Assembly (NCBI GenBank): GCA_964502175.1
Contig: CAZCVE010000034.1
Coordinates: 1 to 64,000 of the forward strand
Length of the DNA: 64,000 nt
Direction: 5' to 3'
Origin: JAFLCL01 sp964502175
Lineage (GTDB): Bacteria; Myxococcota_A; Polyangia; Polyangiales; Sandaracinaceae
Shown in pieces: positions 45,468 to 53,110 of this stretch. Each line of letters starts with the position of its first letter. Within the stretch, counting starts at the first letter, position 1. The position numbers were made by a program, and so were the translations under genes. The notes under the pieces were generated by a model that worked only from the letters and a program-made list of their open reading frames with translations, ran no database searches and was not told the origin of the DNA.

Positions 45468-46808
45468 ATGGGTCTGTTCGACATGTTCGGGGCGGGCGGC
45501 GGTTCGCTGACCATTCAGCCCGTCTCTCCGCACGTGACGCCGGGACAGGCGTTGGTCGGAAACGTCGTGTTCCAAGGCGGAGGGCGCGCGCAGCAGATCA
45601 ACGCGCTCACGATTCGTCTGACGCAAGAGACGAAGACGATGCAGATGACCAACCAGGGTCCGCAGCCGCGCACGGACTCGCGGGACGTCGTGCCGGCCAC
45701 GCCGCTGACGAACCCGTTCACGACCACGCCGGGTCAGCCCGCGACGCTGCCGTTCCAGCTGCAGGTGCCCGCGGGCCTGCCGAACTCGATGCCGCAGCAG
45801 GTCACCTACCACCTCCGCACCACGGCCGACATTCCGGGCGAGGTCGACCCCGGATCGTCGATCGAGATCCAGGTCGTCGGTGGCATGCAGCCGCAGATGG
45901 GCATGCCTCAGCAGGGCATGATGCAGCCCGGCATGCAGCAGGGAATGATGCAGCCCGGCATGCAGCCCGGCATGCAGCCCGGCATGCAGCCCGGCATGCA
46001 GCCCGGCATGCAGCCCGGCATGCAGGGGATGCCCGGCATGATGCAGGCAGGCATGGCGGCGATGGCTGGCATGCAGCCCGGCATGATGCAGCCCGGCATG
46101 ATGCAGCCCGGCATGCAGCCCGGCATGATGCAGCCCGGCATGATGCAGCCCGGCATGATGCAGCCCGGCATGCAGCAGGGAATGGGCATGCCCCAGCAGC
46201 AGATGGGGCAGATGCAGATCGCCAACGGAACGCGCGTCCACGCGCAGTACCACGGTGATGGTCAGTTCCACCCGGGCACCGTGACCGGCATGCAGAACGG
46301 CATGTACGCGATCGACTGGCAGGAGCAGCGCCTGGGCGCGACGAGCTACGTCTATCCGCAGCAGATCCAGGTGCCGTCGGGCCAGCCGGGCATGGGCGCC
46401 CCCATGGGTGGGCAGATGGGCGGCCAGATGCCGGGACAGATGGGCGGCATGGCCAAGGGCCACGATCCGTACGGCAAGGACATGCACGGAAAGGGCGACC
46501 CGTACGGCAAGCAGCCGGACATGCAGGGCAAGGGCGTGCCGCAGCAGGACTACGGCAAGCAGCAGCAGCACGACCCGTACGGCAAGCAGCCGGACATGGG
46601 CAAGGGCGGCGGCATGCCGCAGCAGCAACAGCACGCGGCCCCGCAGAAGGCCGTGGGCATGGGACAGCACGTGTCCGCGCAGCACCCGAACGGCAACTGG
46701 TACCCGGGCCGCGTCGCCGCGCTCCAGAACGGCATGGTCGGCGTGGACTGGGACGATCCGAACCTCGGTCAGTCGACGTGGGTTCAGCCGCACCAGGTCC
46801 GCGGCTGA
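45468..46808 (+). CDS. Arrestin/SpoOM-like protein with Met-rich repeats and two Tudor-like domains
   Basis: A 446-residue protein with an unusual layout. Residues 1-145 are beta-rich and resemble the SpoOM/arrestin fold (LTIQPVSPHVTPGQALVGNV, INALTIRLTQE, PATLPFQLQVPAGLPNSMPQ). Residues about 150-238 are built from the MQPG/MMQPG unit, with roughly 20 Met-Gln-Pro-Gly steps. Two similar small domains follow: 250-301 (NGTRVHAQYHGDGQFHPGTV, GMYAIDWQEQ) and 396-446 (GQHVSAQHPNGNWYPGRV, GMVGVDWDDP), each like Tudor/Agenet folds. Between them are three DPYGK repeats. ATG at 45468 after a weak ribosome binding site. Function unknown; both Tudor-like domains suggest binding of modified protein or nucleic acid. 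Confidence 0.8.
   Translation: MGLFDMFGAGGGSLTIQPVSPHVTPGQALVGNVVFQGGGRAQQINALTIRLTQETKTMQMTNQGPQPRTDSRDVVPATPLTNPFTTTPGQPATLPFQLQVPAGLPNSMPQQVTYHLRTTADIPGEVDPGSSIEIQVVGGMQPQMGMPQQGMMQPGMQQGMMQPGMQPGMQPGMQPGMQPGMQPGMQGMPGMMQAGMAAMAGMQPGMMQPGMMQPGMQPGMMQPGMMQPGMMQPGMQQGMGMPQQQMGQMQIANGTRVHAQYHGDGQFHPGTVTGMQNGMYAIDWQEQRLGATSYVYPQQIQVPSGQPGMGAPMGGQMGGQMPGQMGGMAKGHDPYGKDMHGKGDPYGKQPDMQGKGVPQQDYGKQQQHDPYGKQPDMGKGGGMPQQQQHAAPQKAVGMGQHVSAQHPNGNWYPGRVAALQNGMVGVDWDDPNLGQSTWVQPHQVRG
45915..46192 (+). repeat. Met-rich tandem repeat DNA (ATGCAGCCCGGC units)
   Basis: Irregular tandem array of the 12-mer ATGCAGCCCGGC and its 15-base ATGATG variant, encoding MQPG/MMQPG inside the SpoOM-Tudor gene. Every unit is in frame, so copy-number changes would keep the reading frame. 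Copies are nearly identical at DNA level, a sign of recent slippage or gene conversion. Confidence 0.95.
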
Positions 46809-46839
46809 GCTGACGCCTCGGCGCTGACTCTCCGCCCAT

Positions 46840-46896
46840 CGATCACGCGAGCACCTCTCGACGCAGACACGTCGAGGCGGTGCTCGCGATCGTTTC
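46840..46896 (+). terminator. Long hairpin terminator after the Met-rich gene
   Basis: A near-perfect inverted repeat with arms CGATC-CGCGAGCACC-CGACG (46840-46863) and its complement (46870-46892), loop CAGACA, followed by TTTCTG on the plus strand. It lies 31 bp after the stop of the SpoOM-Tudor gene and is the best intrinsic terminator in the window. Confidence 0.8.
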
Positions 46897-46910
46897 TGCG
46901 CTCGAGCTCA

Positions 46911-47110
46911 GTTGTCCGCGGCGCAAGCGCCGCGCGTTGGGGGCGTTGCCCCCAAACCCCGTACGACGGTTCGATCCCGAGAAACGAAAGTTTCTCGGTC
47001 TCTCAGTTGTCCGCGGCGCAAGCGCCGCGCGTTGGGGGCGTTGCCCCCAAACCCCGTACGACGGTTCGATCCCGAGAAACGAAAGTTTCTCGGTCTCTCA
47101 GTTGTCCGCG
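46911..47110. repeat. 95-bp tandem duplication spanning a gene's 3' end
   Basis: Two identical 95-bp copies (46911-47005 and 47006-47100), then the first 10 bases of a third, which are the last codons of the minus-strand lipoprotein gene (its stop at 47098-47100). Each copy holds three hairpins: GCGGCG-CAAG-CGCCGC, TTGGGGG-CGTTG-CCCCCAA, and a 9-bp stem with a GAAA tetraloop (46977-46998 in copy 1). Identity is complete, so the duplication is young or actively homogenised. Confidence 0.97.
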
Positions 47111-47988
47111 TAGAGGAACGCCGTCACGCCGTCGACGGCGAGCGTCGCGCTGATCGACTGACAGTCGCCGGCCATGTCGCGCTCGAGGTCCGCGTACGTG
47201 CGGAGCACGAGCATCACGGCGCCCATCAGATCCGAGGGGATCGTGAGTCCCTGCGCCACCTGGATCATCTCGTCGACGGAGATGCCGCCGCCGAGGATGC
47301 CGCTCCATCCTCCATCGTCCGTGCGCTCGAGCCGGATCTGCGAGTCCTCGACATGGAGCGTGAAGCGCGCGTCGAGCACCTGCACGGGAAGCGCGACGGG
47401 CGCCGGGCCCACCGACAAGACGCCATCGACGAGCTGCGCACCTTCGATCGTCGTGACCTCGCCGTCGGGATCGATGTCGAACGTCTGCCCCGGCAGTACA
47501 CGCCCATCGGTGCCGAGCAGCGGCGTGCCCACCACGGGCCGGAGGCGCACGGTGACGCATGGATCGTTCATCGGATCGTCGACGCCGATCAGCTCGAACG
47601 CGATCAGCAGCTGACCGTTGTCGATCGCCGTCTGGAGCACGTCGTCGAGGCGGAGGCCGCCCGTCTGTTGCTCGATGAGCGGCAAGAGCTGCGAGATCTG
47701 GTTGTCGATGCCCATGCGCCCGTCGGGCGCGACGAAGTCCGACTTTCGGCACGCCTCGACGTCGCTGCGATCGGAGGTGCGGCCGTCGAGATCGAAGCCG
47801 TCGCTCGTGCCCATCGCCTCGCGCGTGAACGTGATCCCGCGAAAGAGGATGACGGTGTCGTGCTGACCCGGCTGCGTGGTGCAGAGCAGCGGCTCCTCCG
47901 CGCAGCCCGCGGCTCCAGCCGCGAGCGCCGTGCTCGAGAGCCCGAGCATCGAGAGCGCGAGCAGCGTCGTGCGTGTCGTCGTCGTCAT
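47098..47988 (-). CDS. Lipoprotein encoded last in the DUF1592/DUF1552 operon
   Basis: A 296-residue lipoprotein from ATG 47986-47988. Signal peptide TTLLALSMLGLSSTALAAGAAGC ends in the lipobox GAAGC (Cys about 29). The mature part has TVILFRGITFTREA, a Cys-containing stretch, DNGQLLIAFELIGVDDPMND and a C-terminal ISATLAVDGVTAFLYADN; it looks beta-rich. Family unknown. Its start overlaps the DUF1552 stop (ATGA), so it is translationally coupled. The last codons belong to a 95-bp tandem duplication running downstream. It is likely the fourth subunit or accessory protein of that operon. Confidence 0.8.
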   Translation of the reverse strand: MTTTTRTTLLALSMLGLSSTALAAGAAGCAEEPLLCTTQPGQHDTVILFRGITFTREAMGTSDGFDLDGRTSDRSDVEACRKSDFVAPDGRMGIDNQISQLLPLIEQQTGGLRLDDVLQTAIDNGQLLIAFELIGVDDPMNDPCVTVRLRPVVGTPLLGTDGRVLPGQTFDIDPDGEVTTIEGAQLVDGVLSVGPAPVALPVQVLDARFTLHVEDSQIRLERTDDGGWSGILGGGISVDEMIQVAQGLTIPSDLMGAVMLVLRTYADLERDMAGDCQSISATLAVDGVTAFLYADN

Positions 47989-49352
47989 GTCTCGATCGCT
48001 CCCAGGCTGTCGCGCGTCTGCGCCTCGCCGAAGCCGTAGTCGTCCGCGCGCGCGCCGACGGCGCGGAGCAGCGTGAGCATCACCTTGCTCGCGTTCTCGT
48101 TGGCGGGTGACCGGTAGTGGACGTTCGTGCGCAGCGCGCCGCTCGCGCCGCCCGCGATCAGCATCGGGTAGTCGTCGAGCGCGTGCGTGCGGCTGAGGCT
48201 GCAGTCGGTGGTGAAGAGCACCGCCGAGTGATCGAGCAACGTTCCGTCGCCCTCGGGCACCGCGGCCATGCTCGAGGCGAGGTACGCGAACTGCGAGACG
48301 ATGAAGCGCACGATGCGCTGGTGCTCGGGCTGCGGATCGGGCTCGTCGTGCGTGAGCTGGTGGTGCCCCGACACCGCGTCGAGGAACAACATGTTGTTCA
48401 CCGACTGCGAGAACGCGTCGTAGAAGACGCGCGTCTGATCGCACGCGAGCGCCATCACCAGAAGATCGCAGATCACCCGGTTCTTGAGCTCGAGCTGCGG
48501 TCGACCTTCGAGATCCGGATAGTCCATCTCCGGCATGTTCGGGCGCGAGCACGCGTCGAGCATCGGCGGGTCTTCTTCGAGGCGCGCGAGCTGGCTCTCG
48601 AGCTCGCGAATGCCCGTGAAGTGCTGATCGAGCCGCGCACGATCCGCGGCGCCCACGCGCGAGCGAAGTCGCTGCGTCTGATCGGAGACGGCGTCGAGCA
48701 CGCTGCGACGAAGGCCGAGGCGCGGATCGACCATCCCCATCTCGCCAGGCAGTCGAAAGCCCGCGCCGAAGATGCGCTCGTAGAGCGCGAACGGGTTGGT
48801 CTCCGGCGGGTTCACCATCGCGGGCCCCGTCATCGAGTGACAGAAGTCCGAGACCTGCACGCCGACCTGGAGCGAGCGAAAGCGCGTGGCGCCGATCTGC
48901 TCTGCGATGCGCTGATCGAGGCTCGGACCGACGAAGGTTCCGTCGACGAGATCGGCGCCCGCGAAGAGCCCCGCAGGCCCCGAGCCGTGCGGGTTGGTGT
49001 TCGTGGTGAGCACCTTCGTGCCCGACACGACCGTGCACTGCTCCTTCACGGCGGCGAGCGGCTCGAGCATGCCCGTGGCCTCCCACTCGTACGTGTCGGG
49101 CGCGAGCATGCGACCCATCGGCGGGTTCCACACCGTGGGGATCACGCCGTTGCCGAAGAAGAAGATCCCGAAGCGCGTCGGGAAGCCCATGCCTCCCGCG
49201 TACGCGGTGCCCGACTCGTTCAAGAAGAGATCGAGCGCGGGGAGGCCCACCGCCACGGTCGTGCCCGCGAGCATGCCTCGCAGCATCGAGCGTCGCGTGA
49301 TGCCGAGCTTCGCGAGCTTCTGCGCCACTCCGGACTGAGCCCGCTTGCTCAT
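47985..49352 (-). CDS. DUF1552 protein exported by the Tat pathway
   Basis: A 455-residue DUF1552 protein. The N-terminus has the twin-arginine motif ITRRSMLRGMLAGTTVAVGL with an Ala/Gly-rich h-region, so it is probably folded in the cytosol before export. Body marks: FGIFFFGNGVIPTVWNPP near the start, VSGTKVLTTNTNPHGSG, LGLRRSVLDAVSDQ, KNRVICDLLVMALACDQTRV and a C-terminal LDHSAVLFTTDCSLSRTHALDDYPML. In planctomycetes and myxobacteria DUF1552 genes are adjacent to DUF1592-type cytochrome-like proteins, as here. The role is unknown. The ATG overlaps the preceding stop. Confidence 0.93.
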   Translation of the reverse strand: MSKRAQSGVAQKLAKLGITRRSMLRGMLAGTTVAVGLPALDLFLNESGTAYAGGMGFPTRFGIFFFGNGVIPTVWNPPMGRMLAPDTYEWEATGMLEPLAAVKEQCTVVSGTKVLTTNTNPHGSGPAGLFAGADLVDGTFVGPSLDQRIAEQIGATRFRSLQVGVQVSDFCHSMTGPAMVNPPETNPFALYERIFGAGFRLPGEMGMVDPRLGLRRSVLDAVSDQTQRLRSRVGAADRARLDQHFTGIRELESQLARLEEDPPMLDACSRPNMPEMDYPDLEGRPQLELKNRVICDLLVMALACDQTRVFYDAFSQSVNNMLFLDAVSGHHQLTHDEPDPQPEHQRIVRFIVSQFAYLASSMAAVPEGDGTLLDHSAVLFTTDCSLSRTHALDDYPMLIAGGASGALRTNVHYRSPANENASKVMLTLLRAVGARADDYGFGEAQTRDSLGAIET

Positions 49353-51025
49353 GGCATCACCTCTTCTTCCGACGCCGGGCTCGCCTCGCGGAAGGCGCGG
49401 CTCACGACGATCTCGACCATCAGATCGCGGAACCGATAGCCGCCGTTCGCGAAGCGCGTGTAGACGCGGCGAAGCTCGTCCTCTTCGCCCTCGGTCTCGT
49501 GGCGACCGACGGCCACGCGGTACGCCTGCGTCGCCAAGCACTGCGGGAAGCGCGGGCTCGCCTCGATGTGAGCGGCGAGGTCGCGCGCGTCGTCGTAGTC
49601 CATGCCGTCGAGCGAGCCGTGCGTGTCGACCGGAGCGCCGTTCTCGACGGTGCGGGTGCGACCGAGCGAGTCGAAGCCCTCGAGGCCGAAGCCCGCGTTG
49701 TCGAGGAAGACGTGACAGGTCGCGCAGACCTCCACCTGCTGGTGCGCGACGAGGCGCTCTCGCAGCGTGCGCGCCTCGGGCGACGGCTCGGGGATCGCGG
49801 TGTCCACGTTCGCCGGCGGCTGGGGCACGCGATCACAGAGCAGCCGCTCGCGGATGAACGCGCCGCGGCGCGTGGGGGACGTGGCGGTGGGGTGTGCGTT
49901 CGGCGCGAGCACGCCGACCTGACCGAGGAGACCTCGCCGCGGGCCGTCCTCCGGGAGCTCGAGCCGACCGAAGTCTTCGCGCGGCGCGCGCACCTCGTAG
50001 ATCGCGGCGAGCCGTCGATCGACGAACGTCACGCGCGTGCTCATCACGGTGCGGATGTCGTCTTCTTCGTCGAAGACGAGGTTCTGGAACACGCGCACCG
50101 TCTCTTCGCGCGCCGCGGGCCCTACGTCCGGCGAGGCGTGCACGAAGAGCGTCGGGTCCTTCACCATGCGGTCGAGCTCACGGAGCGCGAGCCAGTCTTC
50201 GACGAAGGCGCGCACGCCGTCTCGCGCCCGCGGGTCGGCGAGCATGCGGACCGCCTCGGTGCGCACACCTTCTTCTTCGTCGAGCAGGCCTTCGTCGGCC
50301 GCGCCGAGGAGCAGCGCGTCCGGCGGCGCGTTCCAGAGGAAGTACGCCATGCGGCTCGCGAGCTCGTGACCGTCGTAGCGGAGATGCTCGGGATCGCCCG
50401 GATCGACAGGCGATCCGAGCTCTTCGCGGAAGAGGAACGAGGGCGACTGGAGCAGCGTCGCGATCCCGAACTCGAGGCCGTCGTAGAAGTCGCCGAGCGT
50501 CTCCCCCGCGTGCGCGGCCACCTCGGTGACCTCGGCGAGCTCGGTGTCGGTGAGGTCGCGACGAAAGAGCGAGCGACCGATCGGCGCGAGCGCGCTCGAG
50601 GCGCACGCCGCGTCACGCGATCCGACCGGCGTGCAGCGCACGAACGACTCGCGCGACCCCGGCGCCATCACCTGCTCCGCGATGTCGTAGGCCGCGGACT
50701 CGTACTGCTCGATGCCGCGCGGCGAGATGGTGGTGACCGTCGTGCCCGACGCGACGAGACCGTCCACCGGCGTGTCCGGCTCGAGGCTCGCTGGCGGAGG
50801 CAGCACGATCGCGTCGCCGAACGTCGACCTCACGCTCGCGGCGTACTGCGGTCGCGTGAGGCGTCGCAGGCCCGACGGCGCGGGCTCGAACGTGGGCGTC
50901 GAGACGCGTCCTGGCTGCGGCGGATAGAACGGCTCTTCGGGGCCGAGGCAGCCGACCGACGCGCCACCTACGGCGAGCAGCGAGACCAGCGTGATTCGTG
51001 CGTGTCTCATGCGAGGGGAGCTCAT
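49349..51025 (-). CDS. DUF1592/DUF1588/DUF1595 cytochrome-like lipoprotein
   Basis: A 558-residue lipoprotein from ATG 51023-51025. Signal peptide with lipobox ASVGC at about 24-28. Planctomycete-type domains follow in the usual order: RRLTRPQYAASVRSTFG (DUF1587-like), SLFRRDLTDTELAEV (DUF1595), PSFLFREELGSPVDPGD with YDGHELASRMAYFLWNAPPD (DUF1592), RGLLGQVGVLAPNAHPTATSPTRRG (DUF1588), and a late heme-binding CATCH motif in VEVCATCHVFLDNAGFGLE. It thus carries at least one c-type heme. It overlaps both neighbours by 4 bp and is the core of the operon. Confidence 0.93.
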   Translation of the reverse strand: MSSPRMRHARITLVSLLAVGGASVGCLGPEEPFYPPQPGRVSTPTFEPAPSGLRRLTRPQYAASVRSTFGDAIVLPPPASLEPDTPVDGLVASGTTVTTISPRGIEQYESAAYDIAEQVMAPGSRESFVRCTPVGSRDAACASSALAPIGRSLFRRDLTDTELAEVTEVAAHAGETLGDFYDGLEFGIATLLQSPSFLFREELGSPVDPGDPEHLRYDGHELASRMAYFLWNAPPDALLLGAADEGLLDEEEGVRTEAVRMLADPRARDGVRAFVEDWLALRELDRMVKDPTLFVHASPDVGPAAREETVRVFQNLVFDEEDDIRTVMSTRVTFVDRRLAAIYEVRAPREDFGRLELPEDGPRRGLLGQVGVLAPNAHPTATSPTRRGAFIRERLLCDRVPQPPANVDTAIPEPSPEARTLRERLVAHQQVEVCATCHVFLDNAGFGLEGFDSLGRTRTVENGAPVDTHGSLDGMDYDDARDLAAHIEASPRFPQCLATQAYRVAVGRHETEGEEDELRRVYTRFANGGYRFRDLMVEIVVSRAFREASPASEEEVMP

Positions 51026-52248
51026 GGGGTGGGGCTCGGGTGAAAGGTGCTGAGATCCACGGCGACCGAGCCATCGACGATGCCGCGCGCGGTCGCGTCG
51101 TCGTCGTCGAGCAGGTGCACGCGCGCGAACGCGAGCGCGTGCGTCCACGTGATGCGGCTCGCGTCGTCGGCGTCGATCGTCGAGCACTCGAGAGTGGGCA
51201 CGGCGAAGCTGTTGTGACACGCGCCCATGACCTCGACCCAGTCGAGCACCACGGGCGGAGCGACTTCGAGCTGCTGCGCGGCGCCGTCGACGCCGTCGGC
51301 GCTGCCCGTCATCGAGAGCAGCGGCACGGTGACGCTCTGGTGGCCGGTGTCGCCGAAGAAGCTCTCGTCGATGTCGCCCGCGATGGGCATCGCCGCGACG
51401 ATGCGCGGATCGCCCACGCCCTCGCCGAACACCGTGAGCTCGGCCTCGGTGCAGGTGCCGGCGGGCATGCACGACGCGCGGATGCGATCGACGTCGAACG
51501 TGGCGCCCACGCTGGCCCACACCGTGTGCACGCCGAAGCTGTGCCCCGCGAGCACGAAGCGATCGGTCACGGTGCGCGACAGCGGATCACTGCTCGGCAG
51601 CGCGTCGAGCCAGTCCACCGACTCCGTCACGTCGAGCGACCGCTCGTAGTAGTGCGCGATCGGCCGCGGATCGATGAAGTTCGTCAGCGTGCTGCCCACG
51701 TGCTCCGGCATCACGACCACCCACCCGTGCGACGCGAGCGCGTCGAGCATCGGCCAGCTCGCGCCCGCGAAGCCTCGCCAGCCATGCGAGTGAACGAAGA
51801 GCGGATAGCCGCCGTCGTGCAGCGGATCGGCGGCAGGCGCGTCGACGATGGCCGTGTCGTCGCGGAAGAGCATCTCGTAGCGAGGGTGCTCGCCGTCGAC
51901 CGCGAGCGTCGGATACCAGACGTGCACGGAGATCTCGCGCGCCTCGGTCTGTCCGCGCGGCACGTAGGAGAGCGGCGCGGTTCGGTAGCCGACGTTGAAC
52001 GGACCGAGCTCGGTCACCGGCCAGTCGAGCGGATCTCCGGTGGGCGGCGTGAGCTGCGCGTCGGGCCGGGGCCCTGCGTCGACCGGCGTCGCCATGAACG
52101 CATCGACCGCCGCTGCGTCGTCGGCGGCGACGACGAACGCGTCGGGCACGTCGGCGCTCGGTCCACAGGCCGCGGCCGAGCCTGCCAAGGCCGAGATCCC
52201 GAGAGCGACGACGAGGCGGGACGATGTCTGCACGGACAAGGATCTCAC
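51022..52248 (-). CDS. PAF-acetylhydrolase-like alpha/beta hydrolase lipoprotein
   Basis: A 408-residue lipoprotein. Signal peptide RLVVALGISALAGSAAAC with lipobox SAAAC, then an Asp/Ala-rich linker (residues 30-65). The catalytic domain starts at about 75: ISVHVWYPT, YPLFVHSHGWRGF (oxyanion), a GHSFG nucleophile elbow in VLAGHSFGVHTVWAS, and histidine in EVMGACHNSF near the C-terminus, the layout of platelet-activating-factor acetylhydrolase/dienelactone hydrolase relatives. It is the first gene of the coupled operon with DUF1592 and DUF1552 proteins; its stop overlaps the DUF1592 start. An esterase in such an operon may act on a polymer fragment. Confidence 0.85.
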   Translation of the reverse strand: MRSLSVQTSSRLVVALGISALAGSAAACGPSADVPDAFVVAADDAAAVDAFMATPVDAGPRPDAQLTPPTGDPLDWPVTELGPFNVGYRTAPLSYVPRGQTEAREISVHVWYPTLAVDGEHPRYEMLFRDDTAIVDAPAADPLHDGGYPLFVHSHGWRGFAGASWPMLDALASHGWVVVMPEHVGSTLTNFIDPRPIAHYYERSLDVTESVDWLDALPSSDPLSRTVTDRFVLAGHSFGVHTVWASVGATFDVDRIRASCMPAGTCTEAELTVFGEGVGDPRIVAAMPIAGDIDESFFGDTGHQSVTVPLLSMTGSADGVDGAAQQLEVAPPVVLDWVEVMGACHNSFAVPTLECSTIDADDASRITWTHALAFARVHLLDDDDATARGIVDGSVAVDLSTFHPSPTP

Positions 52249-52334
52249 GTCGCCCGATCCGGCGCGTCAAGCGTCTCGTGTCGAGGGCACGGCTGGGTCG
52301 TCCGGGCGCGCGGAGCGCGTGCTATCGAGCGCCC

Positions 52335-53084
52335 GTGCGGTCGCTGCCTCTCACCCGTCTCGTCGTGCTCTGCGCGATCGGCCTGTGCGTCCTCCTCGCC
52401 GCACCGCGCGGCGCCGTTGCCGAGGTGGTCGTCGAGCCGCCGACGAGTCTCGCGCAGCCGTGTCAGGGCATCACGCCGGCGGGCGTGCGCGTGTGCTCGG
52501 GGCTCGACGCAGCGGGACGTGGGCACTGGGCCGAGGCGGAGGCGCTGCTCGAGAGCGCGCTCGTGCTCGAGGACCCGATGCTCGCCCTCCACGCGGACGA
52601 GATCGCGAGCGCGCTCGCGGAAGCGCGCCTCCACCTCGGCTCCCTCGAGGTCCACTGCGCGCCACCCGGCGCGACGATCGCGATCGACGGCCTCGAGCGC
52701 GGCCTCGATCCGCTCGATCGCCCGCTGCGCATGACGATCGGCGCGCACGTCGTGCGCTGCACCGCGCCGGATCACGAGGCTGCCGAGCAGACCGTGGACG
52801 TGGCCGCCGGGGCGCTCGCGTCGCTCACGCTCACGCTCACGCCGATCGATCGACGCCCGATCCTCGAGCGCGTCGGATCGCCCGGCGAGTCGCAGCGCAT
52901 CGTCGGCATCGTCTCGCTCTCGCTCGGGGGCGTGTCCGTCGCGATCGGCCTGGGCACGTTGTTCGCGGGCCTCGGCGCCACGGGCAGCGAGCGCGAGCCT
53001 TACTTCGACGTCGCGCGGGGAACGCTGATCGCAGGCGGCGTGCTCGTCGTCGCGGGCCTCGTGCTGGTGCTGACCGCCGAGTAG
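52335..53084 (+). CDS. Exported PEGA-domain-like membrane protein
   Basis: A 249-residue protein from GTG 52335. Signal peptide LPLTRLVVLCAIGLCVLLAAPRGAVA. Residues 80-155 include a PEGA-like beta unit (LGSLEVHCAPPGATIAIDGLE, RMTIGAHVVRCTAPDHE), a fold that binds surface carbohydrate or mediates protein contact. Two C-terminal hydrophobic segments follow (IVSLSLGGVSVAIGLGTLFAG, and LIAGGVLVVAGLVLVLTAE) with a short loop. This is the common myxobacterial layout of TPR/PEGA plus C-terminal helices. It is divergent from the hydrolase lipoprotein, with an 86-bp promoter region. Confidence 0.8.
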   Translation: MRSLPLTRLVVLCAIGLCVLLAAPRGAVAEVVVEPPTSLAQPCQGITPAGVRVCSGLDAAGRGHWAEAEALLESALVLEDPMLALHADEIASALAEARLHLGSLEVHCAPPGATIAIDGLERGLDPLDRPLRMTIGAHVVRCTAPDHEAAEQTVDVAAGALASLTLTLTPIDRRPILERVGSPGESQRIVGIVSLSLGGVSVAIGLGTLFAGLGATGSEREPYFDVARGTLIAGGVLVVAGLVLVLTAE

Positions 53085-53110
53085 GGCTGAGTCGCGCGCC
53101 GAAGTCGATC

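Noticed and set aside
45908..46225. Cys/Met/Pro-rich short protein with CMPGCIMPGC repeats on the minus strand
   Set aside because: It looks like a metal-binding peptide but is the exact complement of the in-frame Met-Gln-Pro-Gly repeat gene, which has a good start and flanking domains.
46911..47110. Insertion sequence or attachment site
   Set aside because: No transposase or integrase is near, no terminal inverted repeats, and the unit starts exactly with a gene end, so tandem duplication is simpler.
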